Shown: in pieces, positions 49,401-61,400 of the stretch
How positions within the stretch are numbered: the first letter of the stretch is position 1
Layout of the letters: each line of letters opens with the position of its first letter
NCBI RefSeq assembly: GCF_900496995.4
Contig: NC_044019.1
Location: forward strand, 3,410,001 to 3,474,000
Origin: Aquila chrysaetos chrysaetos
Taxonomy: Eukaryota; Chordata; Aves; Accipitriformes; Accipitridae
Reading direction: 5' to 3'
DNA length: 64,000 nucleotides
Made by a program: the position numbers and the translations under genes
Notes under the pieces: generated by a model
Told to the model about the DNA's origin: nothing
Databases searched by the model: none
The model's input: only the letters and a program-made list of their open reading frames with translations

Positions 49401-52400
49401 TTATTCCCAGGGAAAGGGCAAAGAGCCTCGGGTTTGTCTTGCAGCGGGAGAGATTTATGAAGCATTCAAACAGCTGCTGGCGGGGATGGTTTTCCCTTGG
49501 CCCCTGGGCTGGAGGGACCCACGTGCCCCGCGCTGCAGCAGAAATCACCCAGGTCTGGTTCCACGGACACTTCAAGCTGAACAAAGCAAAGGCTCCCATG
49601 GAAAGGGGTGTCTGACAGCGCAGCCACCCCGCTGTGCCGTTAAGTCTCCAGGGGGCTGGGTCAGGGAATGGCTCCAGCTGGAAGTTAGCTCAGCCTGGGA
49701 AGCTCTGGGGAGAAGCAGGATTGCTAGAGCAGGGCTGTGCTTGGGACAGAGGTGCTGAGCAGTGGATCACGGTGAGCAGGTCCACCTCCCTGGCACGCTG
49801 ATCCCCAGACGGGCTGGGATCTGTCACCAGCTGGGGAAGGCAGAGTTAAGCCAGGGTCAGCTGCGCAGCCCAAGGCATGCAGGACAGAGGCATTCTTGGC
49901 TGTCCCCAGGGGTCACCTTGTCTGTGTCACCTGGCTGAGGTCACTCACTTTATCTGCAAACAGAGACTGAAGGCTACCGACCTGTTTTGGTGGGCTTTAG
50001 TTAATGTTTTGCAAACCCCCTGTTTCCAAGGATGTAAGCAGCCAAGGCACTGCAGTACGTGGCCAGAAACTGATGGGACAGTGAGATGGTTTCCCGCTAC
50101 CAAGAAACTTCTTTTCCCAGGAATGAAGCTTTAAATTGCTTTGCTGGGAAATGAAATGCTGCATGCAGGCTGGTGTTCTAGGCTTAGCCTTAACCAGAGG
50201 TGGCTCAGGGAGCTCTGAAAGCACAGGACTGCCTTAGCCCCTGCCAGGACTGTGTGTGCTCCTGCAGAGGAGTCGGAGGCTGCTGAGTACGACAAAGACC
50301 TGGGCTGGAGCTTGGACAAGTGCCCTCCCCACACCACAACAGAGCAGGGACAAATGCTCTCTTTCAGCTGCGACAAGCCAAAGGGCGCTGTCTAGGGGAC
50401 ACAAGGGCATTTTAGCCACTTCATGGCTAAAAAGAGAAGCAAATATTCCCATGGTGCTTGGAGGAAAAAGGGATGAGGCACCAACCACCTGGCAGCAGCA
50501 TGGGGAAGCTGTAAGCTTTTCCCTGGAGACAGGACAGTGACGGCCCCAGGCTGGCATGGTTTACAGGCACTGGGATCCCCCACAGAGCACTGACCTGGTT
50601 TACAGTCCTCCTAAAAACAGGCAACTCTGCCATGACCCAGCCTTACCAGGAACTTGATCTTTGTTCCTTCAGGAACCACATTCAGCTGAACAGATCCACC
50701 CCAGAAGCAAACACACCAGCCTGGGGTTGGGTTGCGATATCCCCGGTGAGCCACGCTCTTCCTCTCCCCGTTCTCTGGTTATTTCTAGTTCCTCTCCCCA
50801 GTCTCACTTTCTTCTTACAGCTGCAGCCCGGGCGGTCAGCTCCTGCCTGTGCTGCCCACCAGGACTACCAGTCCCCCCAGCACCAGTGAGGCAGGACATG
50901 GTTTGTGCTTCACTCCTGTGACTGTTACAGGATGCTATAAAATATGCACAGAAAAGAGATGTTTGTATCTTATTTTCTATTTTGCATCATGTCAATTGAG
51001 CCTAAGGTGTCCGATCATGATGGAGACAGCTGCAAGAGGCAGATCAGGTGTTGGCAGGGTGGAAAACAAGGCAAGAAAACCAGCCAAAGGGCATCAGTGA
51101 CTGCAGGGAGCTGCTCGCCTCCTCTATAGGCTTCAGCCTAACTGGGAAGGATGATGTGAGGGCAGTGGTGCGGGTCCTGCTTGGCTCCATGTGCTTTGCC
51201 AAGGCAGCAGCTGGGAGCCAGGGGAGGCCGCACAGAGGGGAGGGGGGATAGTGGCGAGCTGCGTCTTCGCCAAGAAGACACACAACTCCTACCCGCTGGC
51301 TGCTCAGAAGAATCAAACCCTCAAAGGGTTTTGAACGCCTCCCCAGCTCACGGGGAGCGTGAAGCTGGAGGAGACAACCTCACTAGATGTCAGCAGAGCC
51401 ACGCTCCCGGCGATCCTGCTCCCAGCCCTTGGCTGATCCCAGGCTTGGCCCTGCTCCCGCCTGTCCCGGTTGGGATCCCACAGACGGAGCCCGGATCTCC
51501 TCTGCTCGGGAGCTCGGCGGTGGACGGGCCCCGCTTCCACCCTGCGCTGCAGCAGATGTGACCATCTATGGTAGCGGAGCAGAGGGCAGGAAGCGGTGGT
51601 AAAGTCAGCCGACCTTGCTGGGTTTTCTCCTCCTTCCCATCCTGTCAACGTGTCCCAGCCCTCGCCGGGACAGATGCTCCGTCTGTTTGTCTGCACAGAC
51701 CCCCCAGCTCTGAAGGCGGCTTCAACTCCCTCCCCAGGGCTGCTGGGACTGAAAAACACAGAGCAAAGCTCCAGGTCCCTTGCAGCAGGCAGGGCCAACT
51801 GCTGCCCTTTCTCTAACTGTAGCAGCAAACACCTTTTCAGAGCAAGTCTTGCCCCAATGGTAAAAGCAGACAGTGGAGCCTTCTTTCTGTGGGAACAATC
51901 CCGTGTTGACTCCAGGGACCTTTTCCTGACTCCAAGTTATTTTTCCCTTGACTGCCCCGGTCTCAGTCTCTCCAGCAACAAAGCTGGGACAACAATATTT
52001 ATCCATCCTCTGCCAAGTGCTTCGAGACCCTTGGATCAAAGAGGGTCTGTGAGCGTGAGGCTCCAAAGCGCTTTGTACCCCCAGAAGCACAGCAGCCTTG
52101 TAGGAGTCGTTTCATGCTCAGGGTGAGCCAGCACGCACCAAAAGTAAAACCATCTTTGCCGCACAGAGCCAGCAATGACGACCAACCCTGGCACAGAGCC
52201 CCCCAGGATTTTCCCTGTGTAAGGGTGTAGCTGTTTCGACTGTCAGCAGTTCCCCAGAAGGGCCTTTCTCCCATCCCACGCCCACCAGACGTATCTTGGA
52301 GGGGCCTTGACCTCAGCTCCCCCTGACGCAGCCAGATGCCATTCCTGAGGGACAGGAGGACCCCATGTCTCCCTTCCACCTCCTCTGTAGCCCCAGCCCA

Positions 52401-52479
52401 GCCTGCCTTGCTCCCCAGCCAAGCCCTGTCCCTGCAAGGCCAGGACGATCCCCCTCCCCAAGGGGGGGGGGCTCATGCC
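46431..52479. other. intergenic region between MFSD2A and CAP1
   Basis: Six kilobases without a recognisable exon set, RNA gene or mobile element. Contains a 14-base G-run at 47936-47949. An AT-richer stretch lies around 50930-51030. Open frames are short and without recognisable homology. Confidence 0.5.
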
Positions 52480-52860
52480 ATCTAGCCCCACCCTGGGGGC
52501 CCAAATTGCAGCCCCCCAGCCACATCTCTAGGGCCCCAACCTCCAGCCTAACCCCTCTCCCAGGGGTCCCTGCCTCCTCCCAACACCCCAAAACCACCCC
52601 CAACCCCTCTCGGGGGGGTCCCAGACCTCCTGAGGACCCCAACAGCCCCTCCTGGGGGGACCGCGGCCCTCCCCCAGACCTGCCCTGGGGGGGGGGGTGT
52701 CCCAACTGCCCCCCCTGGAGCTCTCGGCTCCTCCAGCCCCTCTGTGGGGGCCTCGGGCACCTCCAGGATCCCGGAGACCCCCCCCCAGCCCCTCTCCGGG
52801 GGTCCCGGTGCTCCATGGGGGTCCTGGCCCCCCCCCCACCGCCCCGGGCACCTTCGTGGC
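52480..52860. repeat. degenerate GC-rich minisatellite upstream of CAP1
   Basis: Units of roughly 35-45 bases built on cagcccctctcnggggggtcc alternating with cctcc-aggaccccaac-like filler recur imperfectly about eight to ten times. G-runs of seven to ten alternate with C-runs. It ends some 70 bases before the CAP1 promoter CCAAT box and gives false proline/glycine-rich frames. Confidence 0.6.
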
Positions 52861-52929
52861 CCCACCCCCAAGGAAGACCCCGCCCCTCTAGCCCCACCCC
52901 TCACTCTTTCTAACCACGCCCCTAACCCC

Positions 52930-53095
52930 ACCCGCCAATCACAGGGCGGTGGCCGACCAAAGTTCCTCCCCGCCGGCGCCGCGCCGCGCTGTGCGTACTT
53001 CCGGTGCGCGGGGCGGGGGCCGGAAGCGGCGGAGCGCGGGGGGTGCTGGGCGGCGCCGGGCGGCGGCGGCGGCGGAGCGGGAGAGCGGCGGGGAG
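52930..53095 (+). promoter_or_regulatory. CAP1: CAP1 promoter and noncoding exon 1
   Basis: A CCAAT box at 52935-52939, ETS-type ACTTCCGG at 52997-53004, a GC box at 53011-53020 and CCGGAAGC at 53020-53027 precede a CGG-rich 5' UTR. It ends at a good donor, GGGAG|GTGAGC (53095/53096). It contains no TATA box. The transcription start is probably between about 52990 and 53030. The first coding exon lies 5.4 kb downstream. Confidence 0.6.
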
Positions 53096-56000
53096 GTGAG
53101 CGCCGGAGCGGGGAACGGGGGGCTCGGCTCGGGTCCCCGCCGGGGATGCCGACCCTGCTCCGGAGCCGGTATCAGTGGGACGAAACTCCCGGTGGGGGAG
53201 CCGGCAGCGGCCGCGCCGGGGCTGGCCGGGGGGCACCGGTGATGGGTCGGGCCCGCTTGGGCTCGGTGGAACGGGGAGGGAGGGGGAGGCGGTTCCGTCC
53301 GCCGCTGCTGGAGCCGCGCTGGGTGGGCGCAGGGAGACGGGAGGGGCTCCGGCCCGGCTGTTGGGGTTAAATCCGTTAAAAGCGGTGTTTTCGGGTGAAT
53401 TTAGTCACGAAACGGTGAAAACTCCCCCGACGGGGTTATTACCGGGGTCCGCCGCCACCCGTGGCATCGGGCGGGGCGGCTTCGGGCCTCCGTGGGGCTT
53501 CCTGCGCCGGAGCGGAGGCGTTTCCTGCCGTGGGGGGCCGGGCCCGGGGGTGTTTCAGCACCCGAATTCTCCCCGGGACGGCGGGGGGGGGGGGGACACG
53601 GACACGGACACACAAATTACCGAGGTCCGGTCCATCCCCACCGGCGCCGCTCGGCCCGTTGCGGTGGGGTACGCTGTCCCGGTGGAAGGGCGGGCTGGGG
53701 GGGGGGGGTCCTGTACCTGCACCCCACAACCTGGGGGGTTAATCCTGCCCCGGTTCCCTCCCCTGGAAGCCGCGGGGGGGGGGGCGGTTACCGGGGCTGG
53801 CAGCTCCTGGATGACTCCCTCGGGCGGTGGGGGGGTGTGTGCCCAGGTGATATATCCAGCTTTCCACGACAGGACTGATTCGGCGCAGCCTGAAGCGAGG
53901 GTGTTTCTGTAGTTTGTGCTTCCAGGTTGTTCTCTCCATCTTGCTGGGGTTGGGGCGGTTCTCGTCCTCAGCCTGTTGCTGGCTTCTGCCTTTTGTGTTT
54001 CGGTGGTGATTAGGATGGGATAAAGGTGTGATTGCTTTGGATTTTGTGATAGTGAAATGAAAAAAAAAAAAAAGGTATTGGGCGTTTCATGCGTCAGGTC
54101 ACAGGATTTCAGGCATCGGCTTCTGGAATTCCCCAAGACCTGGGAAAACTGAAAAACCAGGAATCCGTGGCGTCGAGAAACTGCTGTATTCCCTTTCTCT
54201 TCCTGATGCGATCCTTGTGTCCCTGGAATATCGCTGAGCTTTCTGAAAGCCAAAAATACCCCCTATTATTCATGTAACAAAGTTCAGCCAAGCAGCCTCT
54301 GCTTGAGCAGGCACAGCTCAGGAGGGATGCTGACGAGGTTCGATGCTCTGAATTCCTGATATGGAGCTTGGTACTGCATCCAATTTAGCTTAGATCTGAG
54401 ATCCTCAGTTACTTCCCTGGTGGATTCATCGCCCTGGCAGGGAATGGAAATGAGAGGAGCATAGCAACAGAGTCTGGCAAGTGCAAATCTCCTATTTCAT
54501 ATAATTGTGAAGAAAAAGGAGTCCTTGCGCTTGCTCTAGTGCAGAGCGAAGTGATACTTTAACCATCTCTTAATGTTTGAGTAAAAATACCAAATAATAT
54601 TTTTAATGACTTCAGTAGGATTTGTTATTTGGGAGAGCTTAAATAGGGTCCAGATGGATTTATTTTTTTTAAAGCACTTTTGGTTTTCTAAATAAAGTAG
54701 ATCTGAAATACCAGAAGTAGCCACCATGGGTCCTGGAGCAATGTCAACAAGTATTGTTGTACTATAAACAGCAGAGATCTCTGTCTTGGCAGCTGCTGGG
54801 ACTAGCAATAGCTGTCTTGTGTTTGTGGCTGGTCCTGACAACTGACTAAATTCAGGCATTTGAGTCCTGTCTTGCTTCAAATAATTCCTTACTTGATGAG
54901 CTGAACTGTTTAAAAAAAAAATTCTTTGGGCTTTTAGAAGATATAAATGTTGGAAATCATCTGGTAGCTGATCCCCTGAGATATTCCAGTGTCAGCTCAG
55001 AAATAAACTGTGGTATGTTCTTAATTTAGTTGTCCCATCTTTATTTCTTTTGCCTGTAGAAACAGGAAGTAGCTGATGCAAATTTCACGTTGCTGACAGC
55101 AGTTTGTTGGGCTTCACAAAAGCTGAATCTGAACAGAGGCGTAGGTTTGGCTTGCTTTGGCTATAAAACTAACATTTGTGTCTTCCAGAATGTCTAAGTG
55201 AGGACCCAGGTTAGTGTGCTGTCTCAGGCAACCGGAAGAATTTCATTTATACTGGTTTTATGAGAAGTTGCTCACTCCTCTGAGGACTGGCCTTTGGCTA
55301 GGACGTGCCGACTCCTTGATATTCTCCAAACAGGAAACTCCTCTTACTGTGTTGTTGCACAGGATTGGCTTTGGGATAGCTAGTGTTCTTACAAATAAAA
55401 TCCCTTCCCTTTATTGCTCTGATCAGTATATCAAAACAGTCTAGTTGTAGATGAAAGCCTGTTTGCTGTACAGTGTGTTCAAAACCATGTTCCCAAGCTT
55501 TGATGGAAATAAAGGCTAGTTAATAGATTAACCAAATGTGCTATGAAAATGAATGGACTTTCTGGCCCAGGGTGAAATGTGTGTTTGCTGTGAGTCCATA
55601 GCTTCCGCTCCATTGGTAATCAAAGTTCAATTGAATTTAAACAAGACCTAGATTTAAATCCTGCATTATAGTCCCAAAAGGGAGAGCTTCATCTCAACTC
55701 CACTTCTGTCAGCTGGAGAACTCTAACCCCTGGCTGCAAGCACAGAGTAGCTTGAAATCCTTTCTCATTCCTCCTGAGCACAGGAGGATGTGCTGAACAA
55801 AAATGACTCTTTGGTGATCTGTGTGTCTCGGCTTCCTGTTTAAAGAAGGCAAATGAGATCCGATTATATGTACTGTACTGAGATCCATGAAGACAGTTTG
55901 TTGCTTAGTGACAAATTATTTCGCATTTGAAGTGATCGATAGACAAAACACTGTTTAGATGTAGCCCAAACAGGTCTACTTTGTGATCTTTTTTTTTTTT

Positions 56001-58472
56001 TTTTTCCCCTTTGCTAAATGTTAATCTCTGGATTGCAAACTCTGGCTGTTGATGTTAGTTACAACTAAATCTTTTTACTTCTTTCTGGATGGTATGTAGG
56101 TAGCAGAAAAAGCTGCATCCACATGGCAAAGAGCATAGTAAGGGTGAGTCAAGATTGCTTTAGTGAGGAGTGACTGAGGTATAGCTGTCTGCTCTAGGAC
56201 TTTGTGCTGCCTGCACTTAGTTCTGATTTTGCTGCCAATTTACCAAGTGACTTACCTTGCAAATTGTCCTAATGCTGCCCATTAAACAGAAATTAAAAGG
56301 AGTTCACCATCTGCCAGATAGCACAAGGTTTACAAAGCTGGTATTGAGCACTGTGAGTTTATGGCTTCTGTCAGGGAAACCCAGGAAGGGTGTGTCAAAT
56401 GGCAAGGAGATTGGAAGGAATCTGAATCTCAAGGAATACTTTCTTGTTAAAGGACATTAATCCTGACAGCGTATCTAGAACTGATGCGATATGCTCCTCG
56501 CAACAGCATGTTTTATTGCTGGGGGTTGGAAGCAGCTTTCCATCTGGACTTTCTGGTTTGTAATCCTGATTTGAAGTGCAGTTTGCGACTCGGTAATGGG
56601 GCTGATCAGATTAGAGCCTCGTGTGGAATGTGATGGGGATCAGTGGTGCAGAACAGCAGCTTGTCTGCCCGACACTCTGTAAACCTGGTGTCCTTCCTGA
56701 AACCCCTGCGTTAACACCCCTCTATCTTGCTGCACTCTTGAAGCATGGGAGAGTTTCTTTAACAGGTGGCTCTTTTGGGGGAAAAAAACCACCCTTCTTT
56801 TAGTGTGCTGAGAGCGGGGGAGGCAGAGCCCCGCTCTTGGCTGCGCTCCCACTTGAAGACGTGAGCCCCATTCTGGATGCTTTGTCCTCGGCTGCAGCAG
56901 AGCGCTGACGATCCTGTGGTCAGGATTTCTACATTGTACAGAATAAAAAAAAAAAAAAGGTATTCATTACTGTTGATTATATGGGTGACCGCCCACAAGT
57001 TTCAGCCTCTCTGAACTTTTTTGTCTCTGGAAGCCATCCAGTTACTGCTGTCCAGTCTTATGCACAGTATCTCCTCTGGCTTACTCTTGCATAGAGGAGG
57101 AAACCGCTTTCTTCCTCTTGGAAGGGGGGTGGCCTCTCCCTCGCCTCCCCCACCCCCCTGCCCCCCTCATCAGTGCTGCTTCTCCTCATGCAAGCAGGCA
57201 AAAGAGGGGTGGAAAATGGCCTTTTTTGTCTTGTGACATCAGTGCCGTTCATGACTAATGCTGGATCTGCCCCACATCCTCTGGAAATTGGGTGAAAACA
57301 TGCACTTTAGAGCAGGGCTGAGAAGGCTTGTGAGCAAAAGCAAAACCCTAGTTAGGACTTCAGGTTTTGTTTCTGAGGGAGATCTAGTATCAGTTTGTCA
57401 ACGCAGCTGGGTAAACCCTGTCTTCCTTTTTGGGTATGCTGGGGAATGTGCTGGGAAGGACATTCTCCTTCAGGCGGGGTTTTGAGCTCTTGCAGGCTGT
57501 TGCAATAAGAAGGAAGTTGTGTTCAGGACATAATCGTGATTCATATCGTAAAATCTTTCAATGAGTGGTGATAAGATAAAAATGCAATTGGTGACTTGCT
57601 ACTCCCTCCCTGCATTCTCTGTGCATTAGTGTGCTTGGAGCATGACTTGTCTTGCTCCTTGGTGCACAGTCTCTGCAAAGCAGTAATTAATGGAAAGTTT
57701 ATATGACTCTTAAGACTTTTCCAGATGAGACACTACAAATGACTCGCTTACCTAAATCACTTTCCTGTGCAGTGCCTGCAGAGTAGGTTCTGCAGTTCAG
57801 ATACCAAAGCCTGTAGAGGGAGAATATGAACAGGGGCACATTGTTGTAGAAGCAGCTATGCCTTCGTAGCTTGTGCAGCTGCTCATCTTAGCATGTGCCA
57901 GGGTGGCTCGTTCTGCACACTGATGCTCTACACTGTAGCAATGCTGGAGTTATAGATGTGCCTTGGAGGAATTCAAGACTCCGGGAGGTCCCTGTGGATG
58001 CTTTTGGAGAATCAAAACCACTAGTTCTAACCTGAAGTGTGTGAACTCCCAGCGAAACAGTTGTACTTGATTTGCTATATGGTGACAGCTGGGACTTTGG
58101 CCAAGAATTGGCTGCAGTGAGATTCTGTGCAGACCTCTGTTTTATAGAGTGGTGTCAATACAAGGTTAGAAGATGAAAGTTTTGTATTCCTACACGTGTA
58201 AGAAGTCCTTACAATGGAATAGAAACTATGTGGCCATTAAGGAGTAACTGTGGCAATAGAAAGTTGCTACATGCATAGCTGTTGTGTAATCCAAACGTCC
58301 TTGCTAATGTGAGGGTACCCTGCTGTCCATCATCAGAGTGCAGAGCTAGGCAGAAATTATTCTTCTGGAACTGGCAGAGCTTGTACCAGACAGCTGATAA
58401 ACCCTCCTCAATATTTGGCATATGAGTTTCATACTGTCAGAGGATGTGAATAATTGTATGCTCTCTGTGCAG
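53096..58472 (+). other. CAP1: CAP1 intron 1
   Basis: GC-rich near the donor, with G-runs at about 53583-53594, 53699-53708 and 53776-53784, then distinctly AT-richer from about 54000. A-runs occur at 54060-54074 and 56945-56958, and a T-run at about 55989-56005. No coding exon was recognised. Additional alternative 5' UTR exons cannot be excluded. Confidence 0.65.
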
Positions 58473-58491
58473 GTTGTGGACAGCGGTAGAT

Positions 58492-61400
58492 ATGGAAAGA
58501 CTGGTTGAACGGTTGGAGAAGGCTGTGGAGCGCCTGGAGACGGTGTACCAAGGACCTGGCATGTGTGGAGATGGCTCTTCCAAAGGTAAGGCCCAAAGCA
58601 CCTCCCCAGCAGCAGCATCTCTCTGGAGTCCCTGTGCTGAAGCATCGGACATCAGCGGTAGCTGTTGCAGAGCAGGCAGTGCTCATGCAGGGCATGCAAA
58701 GGGCTGTTAGATGAACTGGCTGTGCACAGAGGGGAAGTGACTTTTGCAGCAGATACTGCGCAAACGCAAAGAGGCCTGCGGTTACCGTCCTGCTAAGATA
58801 AGGATTTCCTGTGGCTGCAGCGCTTCCCTCGTCTGCGTTCAGCTGTGTCCTTCGGGCTGAGCCTCCTGCGTTCAGTCGATGTGACCCGGGGGGGAAGGTT
58901 CAGTGTGGAGCGGGTGGGAGGTGCAGCCCAGGAGCGCAGCGCATGTATGTGAGTGCTCCCAGCCCAGGAGCGCACCCGGTGCCTCTCGGTGATACCTGTG
59001 CTCTGGTTCCTTCTCTGCAGGAGTGGCTCAGTACGTGCAGGCTTTTGATGCCCTTCTGGCTGGCCCAGTAGCTGAATACATCAAGATCAGCAAAGAAGTT
59101 GGCGGGGATGTGCAGAAGCATGTAAGGACTCACGTTCTTCTCCCTCCGCTCTAAATAGATGCTGCTCGTCCTTCAGGGCTGTTAAGGGCCAAGTTTGCTG
59201 TCAGTGTTTGCATTCCTTTAGCACCATATCCTAGGATGTTTGTAATCCCTGAGGATTCAAAACAGATGCAGACGCCCAGATAACCTCCAGCAGATTGCCA
59301 CCTACACACACACGATGAATCAAACCTCCTTCTTGAAATCTTTGGTAGTTAGGTGCTTAGCTCTCTTTACAGACTTTGGTGTGTGCCTTTAGGAGGCCTG
59401 TAAACTACCCAGCCCAAGAGCTGTTGCAGTCTTCTGAGTTTTGTCTGAGGATGGGTGTCTCCAAGAATATATGCTTTGAGATCAGCATAGCTGCTTTCTT
59501 ACAGACTAGGAACTGCAGGCAGCGGGAGCTTGAATGACTGTTAGCGTTACGCTGGGTACAAGGGAAGTGCTCTCATTTTTCTCTCTATTCTTAGGCTGAG
59601 ATGGTTCATGTGGGCTTGATGAGTGAGAGGGCTCTTCTGGTGACAGCATCTCAACATCAGCAGCCAGCAGAGGTAAGTCTGGGAAATCACTTACCAGTAA
59701 CCTTGTATGCTCTTACCTCAGAGTTGGAGATGACTGGAAGTGTAGGGGAATCTGGGCTGTTACAGTTGCTCCAAAACAGGAACCGAAGGAGAACTGGAGA
59801 TGCTTGCATCCATGTGGTGGCACTTGCTGCAAGTGTGAACTATTCTGGGTGCTCACCCAACACTGAGCAGAATTCCAGAGGTTGATTCTTAGAGCTGCAG
59901 AACTGGCATTTTCCAGTCATTAGAGCAAAAAGTTTTCTGTAGCTGTCAGAGCAGCTTGTGAGTGTCATCTCACAGCATCTGTCTCAAGTTTCACCTGGCA
60001 CCAACACCACACAATCACTGTTCCTTGAGGATGCAGCCTGCAGACAGGAACTTGTCTGAGACAGGAGCCACAGTGGGATTTGCGTAGAGTGTGCTTTTCA
60101 TTGCGTGATGCTTATAGACTTTCAGGCATCAAACTCCTCCTGAAGTATAACAGACACTTGTCTCTATTGAATGGCCTCTGAATAATAGCTAGGCTTTTAG
60201 GATTGATTTGTCCTTAGCAAGTAATTTAACACTTTAGCCTAGGCTGCTGCTTCTCAGCAGGGTGTGTGACTGAGAATCTGATCCTGAATGCATTGGCTTT
60301 TCCCTGCTGAGAACTGTTTTTCCTGAGCAACAGGATCCCACCTTGCTTTTCTTTGCAGTTATTATCTGGCTCAGTCATGGCTTCTACTGTTACATTGTGG
60401 TAGCTGGATTTCTGTGTTACTTTCTTATTCACTGCAAAATATATCTGCATCTTTTTTCCCCCAAAGTCAGCATTGGAGGGTTGTTTATCTTTCACTAGGC
60501 TTGCCAGGATGCTGCTCTGCATAGCCTCTAGTCTGAGAATCTGCTTATAAATTCCACTGATACATTATTTAAATAAAGGATTATGAACAAAGAACAACCT
60601 TAATCTAGGTCTTTGTGCAGGTTGTCTTGCAGGAGTCTAGTTGGTTCTGGAGTAGCCAGTTTAAAATGCAAAATGTATGAACTTGTGGCAAAGAATTTCC
60701 CCATCCTGTTACTCAACAGTGGCACTAGGCTGGAGCTTCTGAAAGTGTAGCCTGGCCAGTGGTGCTCGGAAACTCTTTTTTTTTATCTAAACAGGGGAAG
60801 GGACAGCAAAAGGAAAAGCCAAGGCTTTGAAAAGCAAGTTTTCCTCAAATTTGTCCCTCACTGGTGCCACCAGCAGGAGACTTTCTGATCTTAAAGAAAA
60901 GAAAAGTTGCCTAAGAGGCATCTCTGGAAACATGTAATTGGCTGCTCTGCTCTGACCTCGGAAGACTTATAAGCACTTTCAGTCGGCATTCCTAGTGGGC
61001 AACACACAAACAATTTTTATCATCCAAATACTAAAGGCTTGGATTGACTTGAGAAGTAGCTTGAATCCTGAAGTCTAGCTTGATAGGCTGAATTGAGAAC
61101 TTGCTGCAACTCTGATTGTAATGCAGGCTATAGATCTCAAACTACAAAAACCTGCATAGCACCCCTTTCTCTAAGGGTTTGTAAAGGAGAGGAAAAATTT
61201 GACAAACTGTCTTGGAACAAAAGAATCCAGGAAAGGCAAATGCTATTTCAGTCCTCGTTACTAACAAGCTCTGTCAGTGTCTCTTGGATTGAACATGAGT
61301 CACAGTTCTTGGCGTACTCCCATAGTACCAATCCGGTTGGGAGCTATGACTTCAGCCCTGGAGGAGCGAGGCTGTGGGACGGAGCTTTGCTTGTGGGGAA

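Noticed and set aside
55214-55444. 76-codon open frame in CAP1 intron 1
   Set aside because: No recognisable family, no acceptor/donor pair fitting CAP1 phase and ordinary intronic composition.
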